Shown here: in pieces, positions 26,339 to 36,483 of the stretch
Layout of the letters: each line of letters opens with the position of its first letter
Position numbering within the stretch: the stretch's first letter is position 1
Assembly: GCA_037013495.1 (NCBI GenBank)
Contig: CM072806.1
Span: forward strand, 7,990,001-8,054,000
Direction of reading: 5' to 3'
Origin: Hippophae tibetana
Taxonomy: Eukaryota; Streptophyta; Magnoliopsida; Rosales; Elaeagnaceae
Length of the DNA stretch: 64,000 bases
Notes under the pieces: model-generated
What the model saw: only the letters and a program-made list of their open reading frames with translations
What the model was told of the DNA's origin: nothing
Database searches by the model: none
Made by a program: the position numbers and the translations under genes

Positions 26339-27807
26339 ATTAATATACTTGCCCTTGTATCAAAAATCCAACGAGTTTCTGAATGGAAAACAGTTGCACA
26401 TAATATGTTACCTGAAGAAGTAGTCACTTGACTTGTCATGCTACCTGATTTGGATTGATTGAGAAATGTAAGGAGCTTTTGATATTGGGCAGATGTAAGA
26501 TTGTGGGATGGTGTCTTTGTGTCGGAGCAGCTTTCCTGAAAGTCAGAATGATGAGCTTTGGAAGGGAAGCCATAACTTGTGTTTCTCTTATCTTGAATTG
26601 TTCCTTTCTTCCGACACATGTTGATGTCATATCCATTCAAACCATAGAAATTACATTGAGACCACAAAAATCACATTTGAGGTGACTTCGACAATTCTCA
26701 GAATTATGGCCTATATTGTTGCGTCTATTGCACTTGAGATGTGGGTTCCTTGGTGGGTAATTTTTGTGAGGATATTGTGGACGACTATCTCTGGCAACAA
26801 GTGCGGCAGCTTCTGGCATCCTTCCTATGCTTTGAGTGGAGACAACTCTTTGCTTTTCATCTTGAAAAATAAGTGAATATACCTTCTTTACTGTAGGTAA
26901 TTGTTGTGTGTTTTTGAAACACATAAAAACGTGCAAGTATACACGGTCACAAGTAATAATATTTGATAAGTTATCGTTCCCACGGAGATTTGTTACTATA
27001 GTTTGTTGAGTACTAAAATTATCTGTCTCTGATTTTATTCAAAACGATCGTTGATTGTAGCAAATTTAAGAAAAGAGTTTAATAACAAAATAAAAGAAAT
27101 CTAGGATTACAATTTTTCACTAAATTCATCAACTCAAATCATATTATTTTCTTTTGATTTATATTTTTTAGTACATTTAATTTGTCAACCGAAAATTTCT
27201 AATTTTATTCATACATCTCTTCCGAGCTCCGTACAAACACACCTCGTTAAATTAATTCACTATATTCCTATGAGAATTAAACTCACCAAGATTCATTATG
27301 TTCTAAGTTCTCAAATGGCCACACATACAATTAGGGTATATTCTTATCCTTCATCATACATGTCATTCTATCTATGAGCAATATACACAAAAATACCTCT
27401 TCCAAGTTTATTTATGTGCCACAGATCATTTGATAAAATTCGTAAATAATCAAAAGCATTAAACACAAAATAGAATAAACAACTCAAACGTCTTATAAAT
27501 CGTTCAAAAATAACTAAAATAAAAGCATCATAAATTTAGATCAAATGCAACCCTAGAAAAATTAAATTACTTCATAAATTTAAAATAAAAATTACAACAG
27601 TTTCAAAAAAATAAGATGAAGAAGAAGGAAAATTAAAACGCAAATATTTGGCACACGCATAACACAACAAAAGCCAAAAAATGGCTTCTGCGTGTTCTGC
27701 AGTCCAAAACCGAACAACAAAAAATAATCTCCAAAACTAAACTCTCCAAAACTCCAAAACTCTTCAAAAACTCCAAAAAACTTTTTTTACTCTCTCATAA
27801 TATCCCC

Positions 27808-27815
27808 TATTTATA
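27808..27815 (-). promoter_or_regulatory. candidate TATA box of the nested solo LTR
   Basis: The minus strand reads TATAAATA followed by GGGGATATTATGAGAGAG. This is a canonical plant TATA context, placed downstream of the G-box array in the same orientation. Confidence 0.5.
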
Positions 27816-28177
27816 ACATCAAATTTATTAAAAAATACATTTAAAAATATATTATTTTAATACACGCGGGGGACAGATAGGTATGTAAAAATTAATTAAT
27901 TAATACGCGTGGGGAACAAAATTATATCAAAAACCCAAACTAGGATCATGCGCGTCGCTATTCATTTTTTTAGATTCATGCTGCCACGTGTCGACTTCTG
28001 ATTCGTTGTAAGAATTAGTGCAGACACGTGGCAAAATTCAATTGGTTGCGGGAAACAGGCGCAATAGACATCAGCACACGGGAGACAACGGCTACAACAC
28101 GGGTTTGATCCTACGCTTTCGCGCTCATCGTAACATGCCACGTGTCATCACTTGATTGGCTGAAAAATAGAGTGGGA

Positions 28178-28305
28178 CACGTGGCATTTTCTGATTCGAG
28201 GTAAGGATTCAGGAGAACACGTGGCATTTTATAATTCGAGGTAAGGATTTAGGCGGACGCGTGGCATTTTCTAATTCGAGGTAAGGATTCAGGCGGACAC
28301 GTGGC
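28178..28305. repeat. 40-bp tandem repeat carrying a G-box (CACGTGGC) in each unit
   Basis: CACGTGGCATTTT starts at 28178, 28218 and 28258 (CGCGTGGC variant), and CACGTGGC again at 28298, an exact 40-base period. Each unit also has ATTCGAGGTAAGGATT. Further CACGTG hexamers lie at 27985, 28025 and 28139. ACGT-core G-boxes are known binding sites for plant bZIP and bHLH factors. That they act here is inference. Confidence 0.85.
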
Positions 28306-28984
28306 TGCATTTCATTCGCTGAAAATCCGGTTGCACGCAGAGATCAGCGCACAGGATCAGAGGCACGCGTAAGTGAGGGATAGCGGCTGGACGCGTCAGA
28401 CACGTTGGTCCCACCTACACGCTGGCCTACGCGGCAGGTGTGCCCCACTCGGGCGCCGTGCCGCGTGAAAAATAGAGACCTACACCCACTCGCTTTGGTC
28501 GAGTGTGATAAGAACGCACAGATCTCAACCGTTTCTTCTTTGATCGGACGATCCACATTTCGCGCGTGCTGAATGGCACGTGGATTCTTCCCACCTGCAT
28601 AGAAAATCAAACTTTAATTAATTGCATTTTGGCACACAAATTTAATTCAAATTACATTTTCAACTTTCTTTAATTACAGTTTAGTCCTTTTCTAATTTAA
28701 ATTAAAATTTTAAACTTTTAATAATTAAAATTAAGCCCGATTTTAATTTAAATTATATTTTCAACTTTTATAAATTGCAATTAAACACACTTTATTTGAA
28801 ATTATATTTTTGGACACAAATTTACAATTAAGTACGTTTTCGATACAAATTATTTAATTTTCTTAAAATATATAAAAAATAGTAAATACTAATTTATTAT
28901 ACTAAAATTAACTAAAATCATTAAGAACATAGCAATTATAATTAATAAAATAGATGAAAATAACTATATAAAATACAGTTATGA

Positions 28985-29620
28985 GTAATGGTTTCATGAG
29001 CAAGATTTGTCCACGTGCTGATGTGTGAACCGTGTTAAGGCCCATGAGAAACTTTATGGTTCACTACTTTTGTTGATATTCTTGTAATTCCCTTCCGACA
29101 TTTCCTCCACAATATGGAAGAGGACATAGTGAATCACGACTATCTTATAAACTTTTCAATTTGGTATAGTATTCTCCAATGCTTGCACCTTCTTGCATGC
29201 AATCATGGATCTCTTGCTCAATGTGGAATAGGTGCACATTTTTGGTGTACGAAAAGCGTTCATTTAATTCTTCTCATAGCTCATATGCAGTATCACTATA
29301 CATGATACTTTCTACAATTTTGGGTGATATGGTGTTGAGGATCCATCCTTTGATAAGAATGTTGCAGCGAGTCCATTGTTTGATTTCTCCTTCAAGGTTT
29401 GTTGATGGCCTTTTGATTGTGCCGTCAATGATTCCTTCTTTGTTTTTGGTTATTAGAGCCACGAGCATTGAGCTACGAAATGTGATAGTTTTCTTGGTTT
29501 AAGGATTGAGCTACGAGAACCATGCCTGGTTGGTCTGAGTGGTGTAGATATAATGAATGACTAGGGTTATCATACCATTTTGATAAAGTAGGGTTGGTAT
29601 TGGTAGTTATAGACATTTTT
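28985..29620 (-). pseudogene. Copia gag, N-terminal part
   Basis: Reads MSITTNTNPTLSKWYDNP near 29619, then a segment with KNKEGIIDGTIKRPS and RCNILIKGWILNTISP at 29274-29468, which are typical of plant Copia gag (UBN2-type). The right side leads into the leader and primer site of this element. The left side is interrupted by the nested insertion. Broken. Confidence 0.8.
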
Positions 29621-30157
29621 TATTGAATAAATTCGAAAGAATGGCATACGTTTAAGTGTGTTTTATACAATAATGACTATTTATGAAATAAATAATGGAC
29701 TGAAATATGCTTTATCTTATAGAAAATGAGTCAAGGATTACATAATCAGAAATTTCAATCGTAGAACCAGTCAAAAAGTGGGTGAACCGGCGTCTGGAAT
29801 GGTTGGAATTGCGACTGCAATAGTGAAGCACTAAATCGGATGAAGACCGAACTGGACCGGACCGATGACCAAACCGGGTGAACGACGCGTCGTTTGTCTC
29901 AGCGCTGAGCGAACGACGTGTCGTTGGAGTCATCTTCCTCAGCAGCTGGCGCGTGTGGCTCTGACGAGGCGCGTGGAACGCCGGTGAGGTATTTTGGCTT
30001 GATTTTATTTGCAGATTGCTCGGATTCTTCTGAATAATATGATGGGATGAAATTGAAATTTTTTTGTAAATCGAAATTGGTTTTGAAAAAAAAACAGATC
30101 GAGGAAAAATGGGAAAAAATTTCTTTGAGCTGATTTTTTATGGGAATTGTTTACTAA

Positions 30158-30169
30158 GCTCTGATACCA
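30158..30169 (-). other. primer-binding site of the minus-strand Copia fragment
   Basis: On the minus strand this reads TGGTATCAGAGC, complementary to initiator tRNA-Met. It lies between gag and the LTR, which fixes the LTR as the 5' LTR. Confidence 0.88.
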
Positions 30170-30296
30170 TGTAAGAAATGGATTTATTGATGATGAATAA
30201 ACGAATATTTATAACCTATTTACACAAAAAAAATAAAATTGTAATAATTAAAAATAAACACAATTATGAAGAGACATGTTTTTGGACAATCTATCA
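30170..30296 (-). repeat. 5' LTR of the minus-strand Copia fragment
   Basis: About 127 bp, starting TGTAAGAAATGG next to the primer site. It probably ends at CTATCA, which gives TGATAG...CTTACA on the element strand. No second copy was found in the window, so the outer boundary rests only on the terminal dinucleotides. Confidence 0.6.
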
Positions 30297-30440
30297 TTTC
30301 CCACTAAGTTGTTGGTGACTGCTTTCAGTTTGTGTGTTGGTTGTCACCAAGTGTATCTCATGTTCTTTAACATATGATTGTCCAGATTCCCTCTAATTGT
30401 CCCAAACAATTATTTGTTTACTTTCTGTTCGGGTAAGACT

Positions 30441-31537
30441 TCATGCTCTTTCACTGCTAGAGAAATTGACTACCTAACATATTGCATTCAGAATGAGGGA
30501 ACAGAGGTGGTCGAGGTAAAAAGATTATAGATATATCTTTAGTATGTCGATGAAACCAATTTCCAACCCCCGAAACTTTTGTATGTCTTTTGGATAATAT
30601 CATGGTGCAGTAAAGTATGAATACCGAGATATGGATAAACTAGTCTGCTTCCCTATTTTTCTCTGTTTATGAAGTCGATATAAGATTCTACAGTCAGCCA
30701 GCTGAATTTGAAGGAAGAACCTGACAGTTTTATCATTGTGAGAAGTCTTTTGCAAATGATTAGTTTTTAATTTAATGAATAACGAAATACTCAGAATAGT
30801 TCCTAGTTAAACTTGTATGCTGTTGCATTAGATTTGCACTTTATTATGCTTATAGAAGCATAGTGTCAGTTGAACAGTTCAATCTTTATGATTTCTACAT
30901 TATTGAGATCTCTTTGCTATTTTTGAGAGTGAAAGATCTTACTTGACTGGGTAAGATTAAAAATTTTTGCAGGCAAAAGATGGAGCCGGTTTTGCAGCGC
31001 TCTCAATGATTTGATTTCTTTTTTCAGATGTTAATTTATGTTATCTTAATATTTTTTTTTTCTTCCTGTACAACTTATTACAGTTTTTATTTAATGTAAA
31101 AAAAATGCAGGCATATGCTGCTGTCAAATTTGCGGACACAGGCCTCCGTTGCTTTAGAGGAGAAGATGGGATTGTCCAATATGCATTTTTTGCTTCGCAA
31201 GTATGTTTGAATTTGATTAGCATGCATCTTAGAACTATTTTTCTTAGCTAAATATCTCTGAAAATACATACATATATGATATGTTGGTGCCTTGCTTACA
31301 TGAACATGATGTGTATTTTATTTGGTATGGTATGGTCTTTTTATCTGAATTATGGTTCAGGTGCCTATTATACCCTCTTGATCCTCTGAACGAATATGAA
31401 AGGTTTGAACATAACTCTTGCAATACACGCCCCTCGTCCTTCTGTTATGTTAAGTTTTAAGATCTAATTTTCATTCATAAAACAAGGATGGTTTGGAGAA
31501 AGCGAAGAAAGTGCCAACATCGAGCATGCAAAAGTGA
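30441..31537 (+). pseudogene. NAD-malate dehydrogenase pseudogene (exon remnants with introns)
   Basis: Five exon remnants match the C-terminal half of plant NAD-malate dehydrogenase of the glyoxysomal/plastid type, which interconverts malate and oxaloacetate. Exon 30441-30515 reads SFTAREIDYLT...GTEVVE and ends at a GTAAA donor. Exon 30973-31008 (AKDGAGFAALSM) follows a TTTTTGCAG acceptor. Exon 31111-31200 (AYAAVKFADTGLRCFRGEDG... FASQ) has AG and GTATGT borders. Then come 31361-31402 (YPLDPLNEYE) and about 31486-31537 (GLEKAKK...MQK, stop). The conserved GAGSATLSM loop is altered. The second exon has lost its donor, the segment normally following FASQ (TELPFF...) is missing, and no upstream exons with the NAD-binding GxxGxxG were found. 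Retained introns show a DNA-level duplication, not a retrocopy. The Copia LTR fragment ends 145 bases upstream. Confidence 0.8.
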
Positions 31538-32015
31538 GTTGACTATTCACTTGGTGCTGAGATCGTCATATGTTTCCTTTTACTCTTTCAACGAACAGGG
31601 ATGATAAATAAGTGTTAATTTTCTTCGAACAATACAAGAAGAGAAATGGGTTTGTATGCACGTTGTTGATCTAGAATGATGAGCAGATTTGATACATATT
31701 AGTCAGCTTAGCTATATAGTATATATTGAGCACGCAGAATAAATATATAGGTGTATTTCTGTAATCAGAATAAGTGTTCTGTTAGAATGCTTTGGTATCG
31801 AGACAAAGAGTATATGCAAAAAGTTTTTATCTCAATTGTGAAATCTATGGGCGACAAATCAACTTTTGAATTTTAGTTAAGATTTTAAAATTTGTAAATT
31901 GATAATTAATCGAGCCAATCTATATATTTTTAATACATATGTTTATTTTACAATTTTATATATTTATAATACAAATATAATATAATTATATAATCATATA
32001 ATTTTAGGTAAAATT
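31538..32015. other. AT-rich spacer, no gene recognised
   Basis: AT-rich sequence between the malate dehydrogenase pseudogene and the next Copia element. It ends in AAATT, the candidate target duplication of that element. Confidence 0.6.
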
Positions 32016-32216
32016 TGACACAAATTGCATTTCTCTATTAATTATGACAAATATATTTCATATCTTTCTCTTCTAAATTTCTATACAATTTTTCTAGTAT
32101 TTGTACACTAAGAATTGGTTGTTAAATTAGAGTCGTTATCTATAACCGTGTTGCACACTCATACTCTGCCTCTATTTCTCTACTCCACTACACACTACAC
32201 ACTACACACGCAAACA
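32016..32216 (-). repeat. 3' LTR of Copia copy 3
   Basis: 201 bp, starts TGACACAAATTGCATTTCTC and ends CACGCAAACA. It contains a short CACTACACACTACACACTAC simple repeat near its end. Confidence 0.88.
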
Positions 32217-32229
32217 CTCCTCCTCAAGT

Positions 32230-33350
32230 TAGTGCATATATGTCTTTTATGCCAAATTTTTCAAGTGAGTTGTAGAAGTTCTTTGCAGACACAGATTTTG
32301 TGAGTATATCAGTCAATTGATCTTCTGATTTAACAAATAAAAGCTTAATAATTTTCTCTTCAAGATTCTACTTGATAAAGTTTCGTTCTACTTTAACTTG
32401 TTTCATACGATCATGTTGAACTGGATTGTGGGAAATGACAATGGTTGCCTTTTATCACAAAATAAGTTCATTTCAGAGTTAGGAGCAACACCAATCTCAT
32501 TTAGAAGTTTTTTCAACCAAATGAGCTCACATATTCCCTTTAGCTACTAGCTTCGACTTGTATCAATCAATTGACCCATTTGCTTTATACTTAATGGAGA
32601 AAATCCACTTGCATCCTACTATCTTCCTCCCTTGAGGCAACTTGTTTAAAACCCATGTGTTATTCTTCTACAATGCCTCAAATTCTTCTTTATAGCTTGA
32701 GCCCATTTTGGATCAGATAAGGCTTCTTCAACGCTACTTGGAATTTGACACGAGGAGAGTGTTTGTGCAAATGCCCTGATAGGTTCTGATAACCCTTGAG
32801 TAGATACATAATTGGGTATTGGATACTTGGATTGTTGTTCTTCTCTTTCTGGGGAGTATCGATTTGGAGGTCTGCCTCGATTGTGTCTGAAAGGTAGAAC
32901 ATAACCAACAGATGTATCTATAGCATTAGTTTGTAAATGTGTGATATGATAGCTTATCTCAGGAGTATTCTCAACAGGAGGATCATTGGGTACTAGAGAG
33001 TGGAGGGGTGCATGAACCACTACATCTTCTGGAGATTTAGTTACTACTTCAGATTCAGTTCTTAAAAGTTCAAGTTCGAGTCTAGGTACTGTCTCTTCCA
33101 TATTGTTGGCATGATCCGAGTATGCCGGATTTTTTACTAGTGTCTAACATTTCAACATCAAGCCAATTTTGTTCTTCATTATAACTCTCCCCCTGAAGAG
33201 GGTAATTGGATACTGGTGATGGGAAAAAACATTCAGATTCTAGGAAAGTGATATCCATGGTAATGTAGGTTCTTTTAGTAATCAGATCGTAGCATCGGTA
33301 GCCCTTTTTTGTACGACATACCCCAAGAATACACATCGAACAACACATGG
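32230..33350 (-). pseudogene. Copia RT and RNase H remnants (copy 3)
   Basis: Includes the pre-RT linker (32646-33101 has RHNRGRPPNRYSPEREEQQ and YPIPNYVSTQGLSEPIRAFA), the RT N-terminal region near 32580-32650, and RNase H-like sequence near 32460-32540 (CELIWLKKLL type). Broken fossil. Confidence 0.75.
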
Positions 33351-34584
33351 ATCCAACTTAGTTGGTTGATTTTAATGGAGGTGGAAAAAAATAACACATC
33401 CAAAAATTCGGGGCGGAAGCATCAAAATAGTAGCCAGGGGAACATGATCAGATAACACCTTTAATGGAGTATGAAATTGTAAGGCTTTTGCGGACATGCG
33501 ATTCAGTAGTTACACAGTTGTAGTAACAACGTCACTCCAGTATCTACTAGGCATATGTGCACTGATTAGTAAGGCCCGAGTAGTTTCTAAAATATGTCTA
33601 TTCTTCCTTTCTGCGGTCTCATTCTATTGTGGGGTTTGTGAACACGTGGTTTCATGGAGAATACCAGGGTTGTCCAAGTGTGTTCGAAATTGTTGATTAA
33701 TATACTTCCCCCCATTATCAGACCTAAGGATCTTAATTTTTTTTAGAAAATTGTGTCTGAATAATGGTGTGAAACATAGAAAATACTTCATCTTTATGTT
33801 TGAGAAGGTAAAGCCATATCATTCGTGTACAATCATAAACAAAAATTACAAACCAAAGATGACCCGACGATGTAACGACCGGGGAAGGTCCCCAAACATC
33901 AGAATGTACTAAAGCAAAAGGAATTTCATGCTCATACGATAAGATGTCCTATGAATTTTTGCTAAGATACAAGTATCAAATTTGAAATCTGAGTGTGTAA
34001 CATTTAAAAAATAAACTAGGTAGTAAATGCCATAAATATCCAAATAATGGATGCCCAAATCAACGATGACATAACCAAATCTGTCATTCCTTGTTACTAA
34101 CCGCGTGTTGCATATGATTGGCTCTTCCTGAACTGAGGTCATCCACATACTATAAACCTTCTCTCTTAGTACCATGCCTAATGATCTTCTTGGTGAGAAT
34201 ATCTTGTAGAAGACAAAAGGTAGAATACATCAATACTACATTGTTAAGATCTGAAGTGACTTGACTTACAGACAATAGTTTGTTTGAAAAGGAGGGTGCA
34301 AGTAATGTATTAGATATTGATAATGAAGGAGATAAAGTTACTGTTCTAACCCCTGTAACTGGATAAGTGACCCCATTGGCATTGGCAACACGACTTTGTT
34401 TCAGTTGGGTTGTATTGGAGAGATCATTTGGGTCAAATGTCATATGATATGTAGCTCTAGAGTCTAGAATCCAATCCTCATTATCACTATGAGTAGAGAT
34501 GTGAAATGCTTTACTTGAAACACCTTGATCCTGGGAAGATTCGACCTGAGGAATAAGGGATAGTGATGCATTATTGGTAGCCAC
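33350..34584 (-). pseudogene. Copia protease and integrase remnants (copy 3)
   Basis: The segment 34150-34584 carries the protease region (DWILDSRATYHMTFDPND). Sequence to the left contains integrase-like phrases, including the core continuing toward 33420. Broken fossil. Confidence 0.78.
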
Positions 34585-34599
34585 AACGACCCTCTTAAT

Positions 34600-35625
34600 G
34601 GATTCTCGTTTCTTTCATACATTAAGATCATTCCACCACTCTGGATACCCATGTAGTTTGAAGCAGTTTTCACAGGTGTGTTTGGAATTTCTACAATGAG
34701 GACATTTTAGGTCAACATAAGTTGCATTTCACGTGGATTTCTTGCTACCCAAAGAAAGAGTTCCTGGTTTTGATAGCATTGGATTATGGTGTCCTTTCAT
34801 CCCTTTGAAAGCCATAACTGCTCCGGGAGTTGTATCTACATCAGTGATCATCACGGTCTACCTGACCTCTTCCCTACGGACAAATCCATAGGCATCTTCC
34901 ACCATAGGGAATGGTTTGATTTGAAGCACATCACTTCGAGTCTTGTCTAGTATGTCATCAAGTCCATCGAGAAAGGTATAAACTCGATCTTCTTGTACGA
35001 TGGAGTTGTATTTATGTATATCAGTCGCACACTCCATTGGGTTAGGACGATGGAAATCAATTTCTCACCATAACCCTTGAAGATCATTGTAGTATTTTTC
35101 AATGGATCCATCCGCCTATTTCATACGGGTAACTCAACGACGGAGATCATACACTTGAGACGTGTCTGTCTCATCAAAGTAGGTTGTAGTAGCAGAATCC
35201 CACACCTGTTTTGCAGTTGGGAATCAGAAAAAATTTGCAATCAAGGAAAGGTCCATCGAATTGATCAACCATCCCACACATGTTTCAACAGGTTGAGGAA
35301 AATCAACATTAATATATCTCAATTTATCCTTGGCAGAGATATACATCTACACCACTTGGTACCATAAGGTATAGTTGGATCCTCTCAACTTGATACTAAT
35401 GGAAGTATTCGACGCTTCAGTTAGCGGAGGTTTTGAGGCGGTCTAAGCTCTAGTTAGAACCTCAGTCATTTTTGTAGTCAAATCGTTCAATATGGCATTC
35501 GTGGTTAAATCCCCAGATTCTGCCATGAAATAACATCCACTTTACGTTGTGAGAGTTGTGGAGTGCCGTTTTCTTCTTCGTTGCGTTCCATGTTTCTTTG
35601 AGACAGAAGAGTGGTACGGCTGCCC
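34600..35625 (-). pseudogene. Copia gag remnants with CCHC knuckle (copy 3)
   Basis: A zinc knuckle of form CPHC-RNSK-H-TCEN-C lies near 34640-34710 on the minus strand, followed by FKLHGYPEWWNDL. Gag sequence extends right toward a start near 35625. Broken fossil. Confidence 0.72.
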
Positions 35626-36248
35626 ATGATGGTGGCTAGACGGGTGCGGCTTTAGTCAACCAACCGCAATAACCAATTTGTGAGAGTCCGTACATCAGGC
35701 AATGGACACAAATAAACAATCTATGAGCTCACACGCAGCTACAAAAACTAAGACCTTAGTGTCGTTTATCGCTGCGAGCTCTAGCCTGAAAGTCTGAGTT
35801 GTGTTATGTTTCTTTTCGAAAATGACAGTTTTATTTGGAAAACAAGTATTTCTGGTGAATTATGAGACTGTTCCACAACAGCAGGTAGAATAGAACGTAG
35901 AGACTGTGATGGCTCCAACGAGCGGTTTGAACGGCTACCCCAAATCTCGGCCAAATAACTAGCCAAATACCCACATATTAACACAATCTGTTGAGCGTAG
36001 CATACCAAATTAGCCAAACCAGTTCAAAGAGGAACATAAATCAGCGTAGCACACCAGATCATTCAAACCAAATCAGCTAAACTAGTTCAAAGAAGAACAG
36101 AAATCAGCATAGCACACCAGATATTAACACAATTTGTTGAGCGTAGCACACCAGATCAGCCAAACCAAATCAGCTAAACTAGTTCAAAGGAGAACAAAAA
36201 TCAGCGTAGCAGTTAGCTTATTCTTTCATTAGGACAACCAATATCTCT

Positions 36249-36260
36249 GTTCTAATACCA
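36249..36260 (-). other. primer-binding site of Copia copy 3
   Basis: Minus strand TGGTATTAGAAC next to the LTR, a variant of the usual TGGTATCAGAGC. Confidence 0.75.
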
Positions 36261-36483
36261 TGACACAAATTGCATTTCTCGGTTAATTATGACAAATATA
36301 TTTCATATCTTTCTGTTCTAAATTTTTATACAATTTTTTTGGTATTTGTATACTAAGAACAGGTTAGTAAAATGGAGTCGTTAGCCCTAACCGTGTTGCA
36401 CACATAGGTGTGGTACACACACATGCTTCACTGCTCCACTACCTCTATTTCTCTGCTCCACTACACACTACACACGCCAACCA
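36261..36483 (-). repeat. 5' LTR of Copia copy 3
   Basis: About 223 bp. It starts TGACACAAATTGCATTTCTC like its partner and ends CACGCCAACCA. It differs from the 3' LTR by scattered changes and extra bases around the GTGTGGTACACACACATGC segment. Confidence 0.88.

Larger units (their letters stand above)
26902..28984 (-). mobile_element. probable 2.1 kb solo LTR nested in Copia gag
   Basis: The insert is bounded by a 5-bp direct repeat, GTAAT (26897-26901 and 28985-28989). On the minus strand it runs from TCATAACTG to ACACACAACA, so one end has the expected CA and the other has lost the usual TG. It has a promoter-like layout on the minus strand: a 40-bp tandem G-box array and further CACGTG motifs upstream, then TATAAATAGGGG at about 27805-27816. 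It has no coding frame of interest, no primer site and no partner LTR, so a solo LTR of a long-LTR (probably Gypsy) family fits best. A conserved-looking GTATACACGGTCACAAGTAA segment lies near its left end. Confidence 0.65.
26339..30296 (-). mobile_element. Copia fragment, minus strand: LTR, gag and protease half, split by a nested insertion
   Basis: On the minus strand from the right: an LTR (30170-30296), a primer site (30158-30169), gag starting near 29619 and continuing to about 28990, then a nested insertion (26902-28984), then the rest of gag with a CCHC knuckle and the start of the protease (WIFDT motif near 26350). It ends where the plus-strand integrase-RT half begins. Gag phrases on the two sides of the nested insertion (ARGQILLMKP to the right; TVKKVYSLIFQDEKQR to the left) belong to the same conserved gag segment, which confirms the nesting. 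Broken fossil. Confidence 0.82.
32016..36483 (-). mobile_element. Copia LTR retrotransposon, copy 3 (broken)
   Basis: This is a 4.5 kb minus-strand Copia element of a different family from copies 1 and 2. LTRs are at 36261-36483 (5') and 32016-32216 (3'). The primer site at 36249-36260 is TGGTATTAGAAC, a variant of the initiator-Met site. The purine tract is at 32217-32225 (GAGGAGGAG). The 5-bp target duplication is AAATT (32011-32015 and 36483-36487, one base shared with the LTR end). Gag, protease, integrase, RT and RNase H remnants lie in Copia order from right to left. It has several breaks and is shorter than a full element. LTRs are recognisably similar but differ at scattered sites and one insertion, so it looks older than the coding-free element. 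Confidence 0.9.

Noticed and set aside
29712-29933. 73-codon minus-strand frame rich in Arg and Ser
   Set aside because: It lies in the leader of the minus-strand Copia element between primer site and gag, so it is better explained as part of that leader.
30297-30312. Purine-rich sequence (CTTAGTGGGAAA on the minus strand) outside the Copia LTR, suggesting a second tandem element
   Set aside because: One short tract is not enough. No Copia coding sequence follows, and malate dehydrogenase exon remnants begin about 130 bases further on.
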